DNA from: CAZSMK01 sp964608095
Lineage (GTDB): Bacteria; Sumerlaeota; Sumerlaeia; MWCT01; JAGHBZ01
Length of the DNA stretch: 64,000 bases
Assembly: GCA_964608095.1 (NCBI GenBank)
Contig: CAZSMK010000011.1
Coordinates: forward strand, 120,516-184,515
Direction: 5' to 3'
In this document: positions 45,063-54,785 of the stretch, piece after piece
How positions within the stretch are numbered: the first letter of the stretch is position 1
Layout: every line of letters begins with the position of its first letter
Made by a program: the position numbers and the translations under genes
Notes under the pieces: generated by a model
What the model was told of the DNA's origin: nothing
Database searches by the model: none
Seen by the model: the letters and a program-made list of their open reading frames with translations, nothing else

Positions 45063-45869
45063 ATGCTTAAAAATCTTCTCATTAATGAATGGATAAAAGC
45101 GATTCACCATAAGGTCACTTATCTTGGAATTTTCTTTGCCCTGTTGCCACCATTGCTCTGGACAAAAATTGTCCGTGCCTTTGGTGAAGAGGAGAATCTC
45201 AACGGCTTCCTTTTTGTTGCAACATCGGTGCAAGCGTCTATCACCGGTGTTGTTCCGGTGTTTTTTATTCTGTTCTCATCGCTTCTGATCGCAGGGGAAG
45301 CGACATCCGGTACTATGCGCCTGGTTCTTAGCCGTCCTGTTTCTCGTCTCCAATTCCTGGTCGCAAAAACCATAACCGCACTCGCCTATGGCTTCCTTTT
45401 GTTATCTTTGAACTTCCTGATCTCCTTTTTGATCGGGTGGATAAAGTATGGATTCGTTCTCCCTGAGGATATTCAATCTATGGGGATGAAAGAATCGGTG
45501 CTCTGGCTTTACATGTGTGCAAGCCTGCTTCTTGCCTTTATCCCTCTCGCGGCTGTGGCAATATTCGGATTGTTCTTCTCCGTCCTCACTCGTAACGTGG
45601 GCACTTCTGTGGCTTTTGCTGTGGGACTCTACGTAGGTATCCAATCGATCAAGCACCTCATCACATTCGGCGATGTTGCATTTAATGAACTCTGGTTCGC
45701 CTCATATACCGATGTAGCGCTTGCACGTATGATTGACCTCATTGGGGGCTATAGCATCGTGTTCATATCGGGACGCGTTATTCAGTCTATCCTCATACCA
45801 ACCGTCTCAAGCCTTGTAATGATGCTCATTGCCTATATTATCTTTTATCGCCGGGACTTAAATTATTGA
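45063..45869 (+). CDS. ABC-2 type transporter permease
   Basis: 268 residues with six hydrophobic segments. The NEWIKAIHHKVTYLGIFFALL opening and EATSGTMRLVLSRPVSRLQFLVAKT coupling-helix region are hallmarks of NosY/NatB-type permeases. No ATP-binding subunit gene is next to it, so the partner is encoded elsewhere or it is an orphan. Substrate unknown. Confidence 0.85.
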   Translation: MLKNLLINEWIKAIHHKVTYLGIFFALLPPLLWTKIVRAFGEEENLNGFLFVATSVQASITGVVPVFFILFSSLLIAGEATSGTMRLVLSRPVSRLQFLVAKTITALAYGFLLLSLNFLISFLIGWIKYGFVLPEDIQSMGMKESVLWLYMCASLLLAFIPLAAVAIFGLFFSVLTRNVGTSVAFAVGLYVGIQSIKHLITFGDVAFNELWFASYTDVALARMIDLIGGYSIVFISGRVIQSILIPTVSSLVMMLIAYIIFYRRDLNY

Positions 45870-45927
45870 TATAGGTACCAGAAGTTGTGTAATCTTTTCC
45901 ATTATAGTAGATTCTAAGGAGGAAACT

Positions 45928-46440
45928 ATGGATTTCAAAGTGCTTATCCGTGACGTCCCAGACTTCCCCAAACCGGGTATCTTATTTAAAGACATAACAC
46001 CCCTCTTAGCAGACCCACGAGCATTCAAAGGGTGCATCGATCACTTTGCCGATCGATACCGCGATAAAGAAATAGACAAGATCGTCGGGATCGAGGCACG
46101 TGGTTTCATTTTTGCCGGTGCACTTGCATACGCCCTTGACACGGGAGTCGTTCCTATACGAAAACCCGGAAAACTCCCCTACCTGACAATCAATGAAACC
46201 TATGAGCTGGAGTACGGCACCGATGCGATGGAAATTCACCAGGATGCGGTCAAGCCGGGTGAGAAAATCATCTTGTTCGATGACCTCCTTGCTACCGGCG
46301 GGACACTGGCTGCAGCAGCCCGTCTTGTCGAAAAACTCGGCGGTAACATCGTTGAAATCGCTACCCTTATCGAGTTGACTTTCCTTAAAGGTAGTGAGAA
46401 AATTAGAAGTTATAATTATTACACACTTATGCAACTTTGA
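45928..46440 (+). CDS. apt: Adenine phosphoribosyltransferase
   Basis: 170 residues. IRDVPDFPKPGILFKDITPLL opening, GIEARGFIFAGALAY, and the PRPP loop IILFDDLLATGGTL. It salvages adenine to AMP. AAGGAGG lies upstream. It is followed 16 bp later by a tRNA gene. Confidence 0.95.
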   Translation: MDFKVLIRDVPDFPKPGILFKDITPLLADPRAFKGCIDHFADRYRDKEIDKIVGIEARGFIFAGALAYALDTGVVPIRKPGKLPYLTINETYELEYGTDAMEIHQDAVKPGEKIILFDDLLATGGTLAAAARLVEKLGGNIVEIATLIELTFLKGSEKIRSYNYYTLMQL

Positions 46441-46455
46441 TAGGTCGTATTTTGT

Positions 46456-46529
46456 GCGCCCGTAGCTCAGCTGGACAGAGCGAAGGATTCCTAATCCTTA
46501 GGCCGTGAGTTCGAATCTCGCCGGGCGCA
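46456..46529 (+). tRNA. tRNA-Arg (CCT)
   Basis: GCGCCCG/CGGGCGC acceptor, loop TTCCTAA giving anticodon CCT, T-loop TTCGAAT, discriminator A. CCA is not encoded (CTT follows), unlike the three tRNAs at 31.4-31.7 kb. Confidence 0.94.
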
Positions 46530-46756
46530 CTTTGTTGTTTTCTTTTAGCCGGTTACCTTTCCAGCGCATGTTTTTATGAAAAAAAATACGATTCCTCATC
46601 TCCACAAAACAGGTGCTTGAACGCTCGAAAGTTTAGTTTTTCCCTTTATCGTATAAACCTCTGAAGGCGCTACAGAGTCTTTTCTTTTCATGCCTTGTCC
46701 TGCTCAGAAATATATTTACACTCTGTTTTATAAGTATACAATATTTGTGTCTTTCG

Positions 46757-46785
46757 GGAACTTTCACCCAGGAATAAGTGTCAAA
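46757..46785 (+). promoter_or_regulatory. Candidate ECF-type autoregulated promoter of the sigma gene
   Basis: GGAACTT (46757-46763), then 17 bp and TCAAA (46781-46785), resembles the RpoE-type GGAACTT...TCnnA pattern. Transcription would then begin close to ATG 46790, giving a near-leaderless message from that start. Confidence 0.3.
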
Positions 46786-47404
46786 TAATATGAGCGCACA
46801 AACTACAGATTACGGACTGTGTACCGATTCCGAGCTGATTAATCGTTGTGTTCTACAGCACGACAAAGGGGCGTTCGATACGCTGATGACTCGTAACCAG
46901 GATATGGTTTTCCGTATGTGTTATAAACTCCTGGGTAACTATGACGATGCATTGGAAGTTTCACAAGAAGTGTTTCTGACATGTTATAGGAAACTCGACA
47001 AATTCGAGGGTAAATCGAAGTTTTCATCATGGCTTTACCGAATGACTCTCAACCACTGTAAAAATTTCTGGCGCCGCCAGAACAGGTCGGCAACGCATAA
47101 AGCCATCAGTATCGACAAACCTTATACCGGAGAGGAAGACCATACGATCCAGATAGCCGTTGAAGATCCGGATCCCAGAGAACAGGCTACGAGTCGCCAA
47201 TTGAAAGAAATCATCTTTCAAAGAATGCAGAATCTTACGCCTGAACATAGAGAAATACTGATTCTCCAATTTTCAGAGAATCTGAGTTACGATGAAATAG
47301 CAGAGATAGTGGTTTGTCCGGTAGGAACCGTGAAGTCTCGAATCAATCGTGCACGGCGGGAATTAAAAAATCTTCTCCAGGATATCTGGGAACAAAGTAA
47401 ATGA
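46778..47404 (+). CDS. ECF-family RNA polymerase sigma factor
   Basis: 208 residues from GTG 46778 (AGGA 4 nt upstream); ATG 46790 (MSAQ) is equally plausible. Region 2: DTLMTRNQDMVFRMCYKLLGNYDDALEVSQEVFLTCYRKLDKFEGKSKFSSWLYRMTLN. Region 4: LTPEHREILILQFSENLSYDEIAEIVVCPVGTVKSRINRARRELK. It is typical of RpoE-like group IV sigma factors. Its stop overlaps the anti-sigma start by 4 nt, so the pair is translationally coupled. Regulon not visible. Confidence 0.94.
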   Translation: MSNNMSAQTTDYGLCTDSELINRCVLQHDKGAFDTLMTRNQDMVFRMCYKLLGNYDDALEVSQEVFLTCYRKLDKFEGKSKFSSWLYRMTLNHCKNFWRRQNRSATHKAISIDKPYTGEEDHTIQIAVEDPDPREQATSRQLKEIIFQRMQNLTPEHREILILQFSENLSYDEIAEIVVCPVGTVKSRINRARRELKNLLQDIWEQSK

Positions 47405-48489
47405 AAGATTGTGAAAAATACATCGAACTCCTCGACGGATACGTTGATAACACGTTAACGGCGGAATTGCGAGCCGAAGTTGAACGCCATCTCGAGCAAT
47501 GTAGCGAATGTCGCCACGAAGTCGAGCATCTGCGCATGATCACGCAGGCTCTTCACGATCTTCCTGTACCCGAGACTCCTGTTGAATTGCGGGAACACGT
47601 GCTTAAATCCATCTCTGCATCTGAAGAAAACCATCTTGTAGCACGCTTTAAGTCGCTTTTCTCGTTTCATAATGTTCGGTTCGCTGGAGAAGTAGCGGCA
47701 ATCTTTTTGTGCCTCTACATCGGCTGGCAGATTTTCATCGCACCCACCCATGAATTCGATCGTGCAAGGCAACAACCGCGTATTGGCGTCATAGATGAAG
47801 AGTCGCGTGCAAGAATATTGAAACCCGCACAAGAAGACACACGCTTTGTTGTTACACCTGAACCATCAGCCAGTCCTTCTTTTGACCGCACCCTGCAGGA
47901 AAGCTCGACCCCTAAGACCCCTGCAATAGTAAGCCGGGAAGTTAAAGAACCTCACGCTGAGGTGGACCTGCTCGGATCAAAATCACCCGTCTCCTCTATG
48001 GCACAACCTGAACAACCTCTCGGACAATTAGATGCTCTGCAATCTAAGGATAGTAAAGATTCTACAGCTGCTCCAGCATATCCTTCTATATCAAGAAGAG
48101 CGCCTGTTCCCGGAAAAGACAGAAAAGAAATTTCCACTTCTGAATTGGGATTAAGCGGTATTGAACAGATGACTCTCCGTGTTCAGCCCTCGAAGAAAAT
48201 CTCTTTTCAAAAGCGGGAAATAACCGACAATGAAATCGGCGAGGGAATCCATAAAGATACAAGCGCTCTTGAGATTAAAACTATTATGCAGGAATCTGGC
48301 TGTAAATTTCTTTCGGACAAATCCACCGATAAAGGAACAGCACAAGAACTTTATTTTGCATGTCCCATAAGCAACTTCGAGCCGGCTCTAACCAATCTCA
48401 GGAAAAATAACTACGAATGCGTGATTACGGGAACCACGCCTTCTCACCTTACTACTGATACGCTTTTGCTCCAAATTGTTCCTGAATAA
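47401..48489 (+). CDS. Membrane anti-sigma factor with zinc-binding (zf-HC2) N-terminus
   Basis: 362 residues. Zinc anti-sigma motif H30-x3-C34-x2-C37 (HLEQCSECRHE), one transmembrane segment at about 97-115 (FAGEVAAIFLCLYIGWQIFI), then a long linker and C-terminal periplasmic domain (about 250-362). The C-terminal domain has two cysteines (SGCKFLS; ELYFACPISNFEPALTNLRKNNYECV). It holds the sigma factor inactive at the membrane until a signal triggers release; the S2P protease at 26.6 kb is a candidate processing enzyme. Confidence 0.85.
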   Translation: MKDCEKYIELLDGYVDNTLTAELRAEVERHLEQCSECRHEVEHLRMITQALHDLPVPETPVELREHVLKSISASEENHLVARFKSLFSFHNVRFAGEVAAIFLCLYIGWQIFIAPTHEFDRARQQPRIGVIDEESRARILKPAQEDTRFVVTPEPSASPSFDRTLQESSTPKTPAIVSREVKEPHAEVDLLGSKSPVSSMAQPEQPLGQLDALQSKDSKDSTAAPAYPSISRRAPVPGKDRKEISTSELGLSGIEQMTLRVQPSKKISFQKREITDNEIGEGIHKDTSALEIKTIMQESGCKFLSDKSTDKGTAQELYFACPISNFEPALTNLRKNNYECVITGTTPSHLTTDTLLLQIVPE

Positions 48490-48808
48490 ACATTCAGTGG
48501 CGCTTTCCCTTGATCATTTCCAACATATTACTTTGAGAAATCTTTAGTAACCTATCTTTTTACAGCTTTTAACTTTTTGAGATATTCCTTCGTTTACGGA
48601 TTCAAGAGATTTTTGCTTATCCGTAAAGGTTGCAAACTCAACGTGAATACACCATCCACCAACCGGCTCGTTGCACACAATATTCAGGGTCGTCTTTATT
48701 TCTGGTTCATCGCTCAAACATGGCTTGCAAATATAATCAAACACATATTACCATTTAGTCTTTCGTGAAAAGAGCCTTTGTCATAAACTCTGAAGGAGTT
48801 GATAAACG
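48490..48808. other. Intergenic region holding only a doubtful small ORF
   Basis: 319 bp between the anti-sigma and polysaccharide clusters. Beyond the reverse-strand small ORF listed separately, nothing is recognised until the GAAGGAG of the methyltransferase gene. Confidence 0.4.
48544..48744 (-). CDS. Possible small cysteine-rich hypothetical protein
   Basis: 66 codons from GTG 48744, beginning MFDYICKPCLSDEPEIKTTL and later VGGWCIHVEFATFTDKQ. The residue composition is protein-like (charged, mixed, a CxxC near the start), more so than the opposite-strand frame. The ribosome-binding site is weak and there is no family match I recognise, so it may be chance. Confidence 0.25.
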   Translation of the reverse strand: MFDYICKPCLSDEPEIKTTLNIVCNEPVGGWCIHVEFATFTDKQKSLESVNEGISQKVKSCKKIGY

Positions 48809-50569
48809 ATGAGTGAAGTTCTGGATATAAATAATTTGATATCTGAGATTCAAGACAAGGCAGCGCGACGTCAGAGATTAAACGATAAATTCTTCTCTAT
48901 CCCTCTGGAGCATCTACAACAATTCGAGAATATCCTTAGTCAACAAACGAGGGAAATGGAAGCAGGTTCACCCGGCTCTGACTTGATGCGGGGAAAATTA
49001 CAGGAGCTCCTTATCCACGGATCGGTCAGGGAGACCACCCTTGCCGGTACTCGTAACCCCTTGAAGCGGTTGTATAAAAAAGTCCTCTTTGCCCTTTTCA
49101 AACCGCTCCTTACCCACCAAGAGGAATTCAACAAACTCACGGTCGAGACCTTTCAGCAGCAGATTCAGACTAACCAAAGGATGTATCTTGAACAATTCAG
49201 CACTATAGCAGACTACCAAATTGCAGTTGTTAAAGATACCCTGCGTTCCGCATCTCTCTTATTCGACCATGTCATAAGCCGGCTGGAAGAAGTTGAACCA
49301 CAAGCACGTCAGGTGGAAAGCCTCCGTGCAGCTGTAAACGAACTTAATGAGTTGAGCAATTCTCTCCGTCGTCGCCTGAGAATCGGCCTGGTTCATCTGC
49401 ACCACCGGTTAAACAATTTAAAGATCGAGCATGTTCAAAAGAGAATGAGAATCGGCTTGGTTCATCTCCATCACAGGCTGAATAATCTGAAAGGTGAGGT
49501 ACAAGAAGAGGTAAATGATTCCATCGAGCCCATTAAAAAAAGAATGAGAATCGGCTTGATCCATTTAAATAATCTGCTGAAAAACAGTAAGCAAGAATTG
49601 GCAGAAGCGGAGAGACGAATCGATCAAACACGCCGACGCCTTTCCATCGGCTTGATTCACCTGAACAAAAGTTTGCAAAGAGATTCTGCAACATCACAAA
49701 AAGAAATAGATGATTTATCACAAAGCCTTGATAGTCTTTCGAGGCGGCTTGGGGAATTCTCTGTGGATATCTCCGAGATTCTGAGGGACTTACAACAACA
49801 ATCTACAACCGTTCCGGCAAAATCAGAAAAAAGAGAAAAAGAAACCCCTTCGCCATCATTGTATAACGATCCGCTCTTCTTCGACCTCAAAAAGTTTGAA
49901 GACCATGTTCGTGGCGTCGAAGAACTCAAACACCTCGAGATTTATGTCCCCTATTTTAAGGGACGAAAGAACGTGCTTGATGCTGGATGTGGTACCGGAA
50001 CATTCCTCGAACTCTTAAGAAAAGAAGGAATAGGCGCGTATGGTCTGGACATTGACAGCAGCTGTATAAAAGAGTGCCGTAAAAAAATGCTCAAGGTGGA
50101 ACAAGGAGACATTCTCGCCCATTTAAAAAGCCTTAATAAAGATGAGCTCGATGGGTTCTTTGCCGCCCAGCTTATCGAACATCTCCCTTTTGAGTATCTT
50201 ATTGAGATGGTGCGTCTCCTTTACTTGAAACTCAGCCCCGGCTCACACCTCATCATGGAAACCCCGAACACCACTTGCCTCACCATTTATTCCGGGAGCT
50301 TCTTTGCCGATCCCACTCACGTGCGACCCGTACATCCCGTTACCCTGAAATTCGTCCTTCAGAAAATTGGTTATGATGATATTGAAATTAAATTTATTAA
50401 TCCGTTTTCTGATGATGAGCGGCTCGAACCGGTTGCGCCTGCTATCTCTGAATCTGGAAATGGGAAGCAATTAGAGACATTAGCCAGCACTATCGATTTA
50501 AATTCTCAAAAACTCAATTCGATTTTGTTTAGTTATAAAGATTATGCCGTCATCTGTCGAAAACCCTGA
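48809..50569 (+). CDS. Coiled-coil protein with C-terminal SAM-dependent methyltransferase
   Basis: 586 residues. The first 360 are mostly helical. Between 189 and 295 are four copies of an amphipathic motif R-(L/M)-R/S-I-G-L-(V/I)-H-L-(H/N), starting at residues 189, 212, 245 and 277. The methyltransferase domain follows: VLDAGCGTGTFLELL at about 388 and AAQLIEHLPFEYLIEMVRLLYLKLSPGSHLIMETPN. This class occurs with O-antigen/surface-glycan genes, methylating sugar chain ends; the helical part may set chain length or membrane position. It overlaps the next GT gene by 26 bp. Confidence 0.8.
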   Translation: MSEVLDINNLISEIQDKAARRQRLNDKFFSIPLEHLQQFENILSQQTREMEAGSPGSDLMRGKLQELLIHGSVRETTLAGTRNPLKRLYKKVLFALFKPLLTHQEEFNKLTVETFQQQIQTNQRMYLEQFSTIADYQIAVVKDTLRSASLLFDHVISRLEEVEPQARQVESLRAAVNELNELSNSLRRRLRIGLVHLHHRLNNLKIEHVQKRMRIGLVHLHHRLNNLKGEVQEEVNDSIEPIKKRMRIGLIHLNNLLKNSKQELAEAERRIDQTRRRLSIGLIHLNKSLQRDSATSQKEIDDLSQSLDSLSRRLGEFSVDISEILRDLQQQSTTVPAKSEKREKETPSPSLYNDPLFFDLKKFEDHVRGVEELKHLEIYVPYFKGRKNVLDAGCGTGTFLELLRKEGIGAYGLDIDSSCIKECRKKMLKVEQGDILAHLKSLNKDELDGFFAAQLIEHLPFEYLIEMVRLLYLKLSPGSHLIMETPNTTCLTIYSGSFFADPTHVRPVHPVTLKFVLQKIGYDDIEIKFINPFSDDERLEPVAPAISESGNGKQLETLASTIDLNSQKLNSILFSYKDYAVICRKP

Positions 50570-51779
50570 TAAAAATTTTCCCCGTATCGGAATCGTCACC
50601 CCATGGTATGGACATTCCTATGGGGGGGCGGAGAGATTTATACAGCAATTTGCCGAGCAGCTGAAGATAGATGGTTTAAGTGTCGAGGTCTTTACGACGC
50701 AGTGTTCAAGCCCCTACAAGGAATGGTCGGAAAACGACCTACCCGAAGGAACAAGCGAAATCAACGGTTTACGCGTCAGTCGTTTTCCCGTCGATCAACG
50801 AAACGCCGATCTTTATGCCACTCTCTATCGCAACCTTTCACAATCGGGAGTCGATCAGATTACTGATCAAGATTTAGACGTTCTCATTGATAATTCTATC
50901 AATAGCCAGGCTCTGTACGATTACATTACCCGACATAAGGATGAGTATGTCTGGATATTTTCTCCATACATGTATGGAATCACTCTAAAGGGTGCACTCA
51001 TTGCTCCCGACCGATCAATCCTCATACCATGTCTGCATGACGAACCCTTTGCGCATATTCCTCCGGTTCATGCGGTATTTCAAAAAATCAGGGGCATCGT
51101 TTGCCTCAGTCATCCTGAGAGAGAACTTATTCTTCGATTATATGACCAGAAACCTGCAAAGGTACATTTCATGGGCTGTGGGGTACATAAAACAAGTCCG
51201 GGTATGCCTTCGCGATTCAGGGAAAAGTACGGGATCGATAAAGATTATTTCCTTTACATCGGGAAAAAAGATACCGGAAAAAATCTTCATGTTCTGATTA
51301 AGTTCTTTCAACAGTTCATAAAGGACTTTGATTTCGATGGAAGATTGCTTCTCATGGGTCCGGGCGATTTGAAATGGGTCTGTAATAATATAGACAGGCG
51401 ATATATCACCGACCTTGGTATCGTTGAAACCGAGGATGAAAAAAATGATGCGCTGGCTGGTGCGATTGCTCTTTGTCATCCATCGGATAAAGAAAGTTTC
51501 TCTATTGCGCTCATGGAAAGCTGGCTCCAGGAGCGTCCCGTTGTGGTTGATTATTCTTGTGAAGTGACACGCAATCACTGCCAGGCGTCAAACGGCGGGC
51601 TCTTTTATAAGAATTATTGGGAATTTCATGAATGTTTGAAGTTATTGATTGAACAACGCTTCATCGCTGCCAAACTCGGTAAACAAGGCAAAGAATATGT
51701 CGAACAAGTTTTTAGTTGGGAGACAGTGCTCAATCGTTTTAAAGAAATTTTTAAACGCTTTTTTCCTTCAAAACAATGA
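50544..51779 (+). CDS. GT4-family glycosyltransferase
   Basis: 411 residues. GT-B fold: IGIVTPWYGHSYGGAERFIQQFAEQL N-terminal acceptor loop, and C-terminal CHPSDKESFSIALMESWLQERPVVVDYS with the E-x7-E donor-sugar signature. It has no membrane segment, so probably acts at the cytoplasmic face on lipid-linked intermediates. It overlaps the methyltransferase gene (26 bp) and the next GT gene (ATGA). Confidence 0.88.
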   Translation: MPSSVENPDKNFPRIGIVTPWYGHSYGGAERFIQQFAEQLKIDGLSVEVFTTQCSSPYKEWSENDLPEGTSEINGLRVSRFPVDQRNADLYATLYRNLSQSGVDQITDQDLDVLIDNSINSQALYDYITRHKDEYVWIFSPYMYGITLKGALIAPDRSILIPCLHDEPFAHIPPVHAVFQKIRGIVCLSHPERELILRLYDQKPAKVHFMGCGVHKTSPGMPSRFREKYGIDKDYFLYIGKKDTGKNLHVLIKFFQQFIKDFDFDGRLLLMGPGDLKWVCNNIDRRYITDLGIVETEDEKNDALAGAIALCHPSDKESFSIALMESWLQERPVVVDYSCEVTRNHCQASNGGLFYKNYWEFHECLKLLIEQRFIAAKLGKQGKEYVEQVFSWETVLNRFKEIFKRFFPSKQ

Positions 51780-54226
51780 ACATCGCTTTTGATATTCAAC
51801 CCCTTGAAGGTCCGGAAGCATCACGCGGTATCGGAAAATATACGCGTAATCTTCTTGCCGCATTGCTTGACCTCGACGGGTGCCCTTATCTTACATTGAT
51901 AGGCAAGGGCACTGAACCACCTGAATCCCTCTATCCCTTGATACAAGCCGGGAAATGTTCGTATAAACCATTACCTCTCACCTACCCTGTTTCTGAATAT
52001 CTCGCCTACTCATCCTTATGTCCTCTCGATGTAGATTTCTTCCGTAATTTTGATATCCTGCATGTTACGAGTCCCCTTATGCCGGATACCTTGATTCCCT
52101 GTTTTGCTCCATGCAGCCTTGTCGCTACTTTATTCGATTTGATTCCCCTCATTATGAAGAAGGAACTGAATATAAACATCTTCTCCGAACCCCTTTATCA
52201 ACAATACATAAAGCGTATAAAGACCATAACTCATTACGACAGACTCTTATCTATTTCTCAGAAAACGGCTGATGATGTAAGAAGATTCCTCGATGTCTCG
52301 GAGGAACAAATAGCAACTATATTTACGGGTGTCGATGAGATATTCTATGAGGTAATGAATGAGGATGACATGCAGAAGCACATCAAGAAATGGGGTCTTA
52401 CCAGGAATTCTTATATATTCACCGTCGGCGGATTCAATGTGCGTAAAAACATGGAAGCTCACTTCAAGACCTTTAGAAGTCTTATTGAAAGACCCCCCTC
52501 TCATAATCTCAAATTAGTGGTCACATGCCGGCTAAGTCCCGAGGAACTTTCAACATGGCAGTCTATGCTTCAACAGATGGGGATCCATAAGAATGTAATC
52601 CTCACAAATGAGGTGTCGGACATTGAATTGAAATCTCTTTACCATGGGGCAGCGGCGTTTCTCTTTTTATCCATGTTCGAGGGATTCGGTTTACCCGTTG
52701 CCGAAGCGTGTGTCTGTTCTACTCCTGTGGTCGCCTCGGATATTCCCACCAACAGAGAAATCCTTGGCGATACCTTTCCTTTTCTGGTCAAACCAGATGA
52801 TGTAGAACTGGCGGCATCCTTTCTCAGAGATATTCTTACAACTCCTCTACCCCCTGAGATTGAGGATGTGTACAAGAAAGTTCGTGACCGGTGCAAATGG
52901 TCGAATGTGGCGCAACGATGCCTTCAAGAATACAGGAATGTAAGCAAAGGGACAATACCGGAATCAATCGCCGCTAAGGCGGCATCTACAAAAAAACCGC
53001 GCGTAGGTATCGTCGCACCGCTTTTTTCATCCGTTTCCGGAATCGCCGACTATATAAATGAACTCGTTCCCTATTTAGCAGAGGAGATGGAAATTGTCCT
53101 CTTTTCTGATGAACCATTCCCCGCATCCTCGCTTATCATGGAAAAGGAGGGAGAGCGCAAACCTTTACCTTCTTTTCCCGCTCGATATATCCACCATTTC
53201 ATCAAATCAGGTGACCTCGACATTCTCAATTATCATCTTGGAAATAACATTACTCACGCCTATGGGTATTTCAACCTCCGCTTTTTTAAAGGAATCGTTA
53301 CTTTACACGATCTCCTTATCTCACCTTTTATCTTCGAAATGAGTCGCGACATATCGCCCATGATTATCAAGTGGGAACTTGAGGGCTTGACCAATAATAA
53401 GTTTTCCGATGATCTTTTTTCTGAATTTCTCTCCCGATGGCACCTCGATTCATCGCTTCCTCTTCTTCGGAACATCAAGGAGAACGCTTATGCTATTATT
53501 GTCCATAATCAATGGATGAAACAGCAACTCGAAAAACTGCTGGGAAATAGCAGACCCGATATTCACGTTATCCCTATGGGAATCAATATCCCTGGTGACA
53601 TCTCCCCTGAGGCAAAGGATAACATTCGAAAACAAATGCACCTAAACAAAGAAACCTTCGTTGTCATCAGTTTCGGGAACATAACGCCAAACAAGAGATT
53701 GAATAAGGCAATTGAAGCCTTTGCATGGTTTCACAAGATATACCGTGACTCCGTTTTTATCGTTGTAGGAAAATTTATTGAAGAGGATCATAGAAAATAC
53801 ATACAAAATATTTGCGCTTTCTATAATGTAGATGATGCCGTTCGTTTTGCAGGTTACATTACTTCGGCGAAACTTATCGAATACCTTGCTATCGCAGACC
53901 TTGGTATCAATCTAAGATATCCGAGTTTTGGAGAAACTTCTGCGTCGCTGCTCAGAGCGCTCGCAATGGGTATTCCATGCCTTATTTCCGATACCAATCA
54001 ATATCGAGAATTCCCGGATACATGTACCTTTAAGATACCGCCTGACCAATCCAACGAAGCGGACCTTATCATAAATTATCTTCTCTATTTTGCCGCCGAC
54101 CGGGAAGTATTGTCACACGTATCCATCGCAGCAAGAAAGTATGTATGCGAAAATCATACCCTTTCCTCTGCTGCACAAAAGTATGCAGAAATATTATCGT
54201 TAAAAGATTACGCAGCCAAAGAGTAA
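51776..54226 (+). CDS. Tandem-domain GT4 glycosyltransferase
   Basis: 816 residues with two GT-B units. Unit one (1-400) has IQPLEGPEASRGIGKYTRNLL and FEGFGLPVAEACVCSTPVVASDIPTNRE. Unit two (about 408-816) has VGIVAPLFSSVSGIADYINELVPYL and YPSFGETSASLLRALAMGIPCLIS. The linker is TKKPR-rich. Such fusions can add two successive sugars to a repeat unit. It forms one operon with the two upstream genes. Confidence 0.9.
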   Translation: MNIAFDIQPLEGPEASRGIGKYTRNLLAALLDLDGCPYLTLIGKGTEPPESLYPLIQAGKCSYKPLPLTYPVSEYLAYSSLCPLDVDFFRNFDILHVTSPLMPDTLIPCFAPCSLVATLFDLIPLIMKKELNINIFSEPLYQQYIKRIKTITHYDRLLSISQKTADDVRRFLDVSEEQIATIFTGVDEIFYEVMNEDDMQKHIKKWGLTRNSYIFTVGGFNVRKNMEAHFKTFRSLIERPPSHNLKLVVTCRLSPEELSTWQSMLQQMGIHKNVILTNEVSDIELKSLYHGAAAFLFLSMFEGFGLPVAEACVCSTPVVASDIPTNREILGDTFPFLVKPDDVELAASFLRDILTTPLPPEIEDVYKKVRDRCKWSNVAQRCLQEYRNVSKGTIPESIAAKAASTKKPRVGIVAPLFSSVSGIADYINELVPYLAEEMEIVLFSDEPFPASSLIMEKEGERKPLPSFPARYIHHFIKSGDLDILNYHLGNNITHAYGYFNLRFFKGIVTLHDLLISPFIFEMSRDISPMIIKWELEGLTNNKFSDDLFSEFLSRWHLDSSLPLLRNIKENAYAIIVHNQWMKQQLEKLLGNSRPDIHVIPMGINIPGDISPEAKDNIRKQMHLNKETFVVISFGNITPNKRLNKAIEAFAWFHKIYRDSVFIVVGKFIEEDHRKYIQNICAFYNVDDAVRFAGYITSAKLIEYLAIADLGINLRYPSFGETSASLLRALAMGIPCLISDTNQYREFPDTCTFKIPPDQSNEADLIINYLLYFAADREVLSHVSIAARKYVCENHTLSSAAQKYAEILSLKDYAAKE

Positions 54227-54299
54227 GATTTTGACACACAAAAAGAGCAAGACGTCTAAAAGTATATCATAATTACACACCTATACGATCGTTCTATCA

Positions 54300-54327
54300 T
54301 TGGTACTATGGCAATTTTTTTTATAAT
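54300..54327 (+). promoter_or_regulatory. Candidate promoter for groESL
   Basis: TTGGTA (54300-54305) and TATAAT (54322-54327) separated by 16 bp, about 130 bp before groES. No CIRCE inverted repeat is present in this interval. Confidence 0.4.
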
Positions 54328-54458
54328 GCATTGATTTATATAAGCTTACAAAATAAAATCCTTATCTTCTCCTCTGGTACACACTTTGCTTCTTTATTAT
54401 TAGCTACAAGATACGTAAACCATAATTCTGTGGAATTGTAAGAAAGGAGGGACTTTCA

Positions 54459-54749
54459 ATGGGCGTAAAACCTCTTGGGGACAGAGTCCTTATCAAACGT
54501 CTTGAAGAAGAGGAAGAAAAATCTGCAGGAGGAATAATCATTCCTGATACTGCAAAAGAAAAACCACAAAAGGGGAAGGTGATTTCGGTTGGTCCCGGTA
54601 GAACAACTGAAGATGGAAAACGAATCCCCATGGAACTTAAAGAAGGCGATGAGGTTCTCTTTGGAAAGTACGCAGGTACCGACATCAAGATTGATGGAGA
54701 AGAATACCTCATTATGCACGAAAACGACATTTTAGGCATAATTTCTTAA
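54459..54749 (+). CDS. groES: Co-chaperonin GroES
   Basis: 96 residues. VKPLGDRVLIKRLEEEEEKSAGGIIIPDTAKEKP opening with the mobile loop GGIIIP, and ILGII ending. It caps the GroEL cavity. GAAAGGAGG lies upstream, and groEL follows after 36 bp. Confidence 0.97.
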   Translation: MGVKPLGDRVLIKRLEEEEEKSAGGIIIPDTAKEKPQKGKVISVGPGRTTEDGKRIPMELKEGDEVLFGKYAGTDIKIDGEEYLIMHENDILGIIS

Positions 54750-54785
54750 CGAACGAAACCTATATAAAGGAGGGTGAAACTTATT

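Noticed and set aside
54228..54458. CIRCE operator before groES
   Set aside because: No TTAGCACTC/GAGTGCTAA inverted repeat in the interval.
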